From Meandrina meandrites (lineage: Eukaryota; Cnidaria; Anthozoa; Scleractinia; Meandrinidae): a stretch of 64,000 nt of DNA. The stretch is taken from NCBI GenBank assembly GCA_963693305.1, contig OY855910.1, positions 18,888,362-18,952,361 of the forward strand. The letters are read 5' to 3'. Of this stretch, positions 62,238-64,000 are shown in pieces. The notes under the pieces are model-generated. The model worked only from the letters and a program-made list of their open reading frames with translations, did no database searches and had not been told where the DNA came from. How positions within the stretch are numbered: position 1 is the first letter of the stretch; each line of letters starts with the position of its first letter. The position numbers were made by a program, and so were the translations under genes.

Positions 62238-64000
62238 TTAATTATTGGCGGTCTGCATTTGCGCCGTAACAAGAGCGTAGTAAAATCCTTTAAGACCCAA
62301 CAGCTCTTGGTGTGTGCCTTGCTCTACCACGCGCCCGTGATGAATGACGGCTATGATGTCAGCGTTCTGCACTGTGGACAATCGATGAGCTATAATGATG
62401 GCTGTGCGACCCTCACTAGCGGCATCCAACGCTTGCTGGACAACCTGTTTGACAAAAACGAAACCTGTTATTAGTCGCCGTGTCCATTGCTATCGTGACA
62501 TCAGATTAAAGACATGACTTTACCAAGGCGTGATTTTAGATCCGCTCATTCCTGCAAATTCAGTTCCTGTGTTGCCTGCTGTTTTCTAGCCAGGATTAAT
62601 TTCAAAAGCCCTTAAAGTTAACTTAAGCCTCTGGACACAGTTTTTCTACTCGTGAAAAGTTAACAGCACCACTGGAAGTACTGCACAAACTCAAAAGTTA
62701 GTTGCCTTTAGGAGGGAATGAGTTTCACCTTTTCACTCTCTGTATCTAAAGCAGAAGTAGCCTCATCAAGAAGCAGGATTCGCGGATTGCGAAGCAGCGC
62801 TCTGGCGATGGCTATTCTTTGCTTCTGTCCACCTGAGATCAGAGTTCCTTTGTCTCCTACCAGAGTATCATAACCCTACAAACAACAACTCAAATGTAAG
62901 ATACATAGAAGCTCTTCAGAACTCTTCGTGCCACTTTGAAACTAAAAGAATAATGTTTTAAGCAAGTATTGGTATTCTCCTTCAAAACATCGAAAATCAA
63001 TTTGCGGTATAAGCAAGTAAAGTGTAAATTGATAACCGATATGATCTGGGGTAATCTTTCCATTCTAGTGTTGCAATCTTAAATGGTAAACGACCAGTCA
63101 ACTAAAAAACTTTCCAAATTTGAGTGAATTGTCTTACCATGGGAAGAGAATTAATGAAGCTGTGTATATTAGCTGCTTTTGCTGCTGCTTCTATTTCATC
63201 CTTGCTTACTTCACGTGAGTTGTCACCGTACGCGATGTTGTCAGCGATGCTGCAGCCAAACAATATAGGTTCCTGTGACACGATACCAATATGAGAGCGC
63301 AGCCACTGAATGTTCAGAGTCCGAACATTGTTACCGTCGATGGCCTGGAAACAGTCAAACAAGAAACATGTCACTACACGAGAAATATGTCAGTACACAA
63401 TGTATGTTTATAGTATCGAAGCAATAACTTTCTTGTTTCTTGTAAGAGAGCAACCAAATGCAACGATTCACAAATCCACGCTCTAAGCTCGAAACCCTTA
63501 CTTAATGCCAAACTCTTTTTTTTTTCACGTTAGGTGGCGTATTAATGTTATTCTTGTCAACTGAAAGTGAGTGTGATAAAATCAAATTTCTTAATCAAAT
63601 TTGATTGGTAAAAACTCTCTTGAATTCTCATTATAAACTAGATTTCAACTTAACAGTTGCTGGTTGGAAGGATGATGGTATTTTTGTGAACGTACAGCTG
63701 GTTGAGAGGAAGGCTCGTACGAGAATATATTTGAGTCGAGGTCACTGAGCGCAACGAGTTCATTGCAGAATGACCAACACCCGTTCCTGCCCTACAAACG
63801 TCACCTCACAGTATTGCGTTAGCGGGGCCGTGCGATGCTATTATAATACAAACTGTTATTCTCCCCATATCAATAACAATAACTTACCACTTCTCCGTCC
63901 TCGGCATCATAAAATCTCTCCAAGAGAGAAACAACTGTACTTTTACCGCACCCGCTTGAACCAACAAGAGCAAGTTTTTGTCCTTTCTGTACAGACAGCG
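62238..64000 (-). CDS. ABCB1-type (P-glycoprotein/MDR) ABC transporter, last four exons, partial
   Basis: Exons: 64000 (edge)-63888, 63344-63138, 62875-62729, 62444-62238, all phase 0, with stop TAA at 62238. They encode nucleotide-binding domain 2 in order. These are Walker [11 protein letters not shown]-loop [11 protein letters not shown] with [14 protein letters not shown] typical of the second half of full ABCB transporters, signature ISGGQKQR (LSGGQ in most relatives), Walker [13 protein letters not shown], and the H-loop HRLST, ending QMQTANN. Everything N-terminal, including both membrane domains and NBD1, lies beyond the right edge. The family exports hydrophobic compounds and xenobiotics across the plasma membrane using ATP; substrates here are unknown. 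Confidence 0.92.

Overview
The window is animal nuclear DNA, most likely from a stony coral or another anthozoan. Four multi-exon genes have consensus GT-AG junctions and continuous reading phase, and encode metazoan families: SH2D4, CDKL2, ARHGAP22/24/25 and ABCB. The assignment to anthozoans is inference, from AT-rich introns packed with fold-back elements and long poly-G runs, plus Penelope-like, RTE, LINE and tRNA-SINE insertions of a type I associate with coral genomes.

Layout, left to right. (1) Positions 94-3949, minus: the N-terminal six coding exons of an SH2D4A/B-type adaptor; its SH2 exons lie beyond the left edge. A possible non-coding first exon ends at 9134. (2) 9.3-16.3 kb: intergenic, with a decayed LINE, a 288-bp palindrome and nested terminal-inverted-repeat (TIR) elements. 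(3) 16292-33132, plus: a complete 11-exon CDKL2-like kinase (685 codons). Its introns hold two long-TIR elements, a tRNA-SINE, an RTE retrotransposon with target-site duplications (TSDs) and interstitial telomere repeat. (4) 33.1-40.4 kb: intergenic. It holds a head-to-head Penelope-like (GIY-YIG) insertion with a 13-bp TSD, partly caught in a very recent 1.14-kb tandem duplication. A 1.76-kb TA-flanked element follows, nested in another. (5) 40414-56426, minus: a complete 13-exon PH-RhoGAP-coiled-coil protein (455 aa). Its introns contain a perfect 101-nt palindrome next to a splice donor, a 2.1-kb TTAA-flanked element and a hAT element with a BED-finger exon. (6) 56.4-62.2 kb: intergenic, with a second hAT and several fold-back elements. 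(7) 62238-64000, minus: the last four exons of an ABCB1-type full transporter (nucleotide-binding domain 2).

The host genes show no operon-like or pathway relationship; they are ordinary neighbours. The most informative content is the transposon record: TSDs and TIRs let several insertions be delimited to the base and, in places, ordered in time. I did not find a clearly new biological system. The best leads are the Penelope/tandem-duplication locus, the perfect palindrome at an exon edge, three TTAA-flanked non-autonomous elements, the hAT-borne BED exon and a candidate RFX X-box upstream of the kinase gene. Exon edges were set by hand from splice consensus and reading phase; no alignment or search was run.
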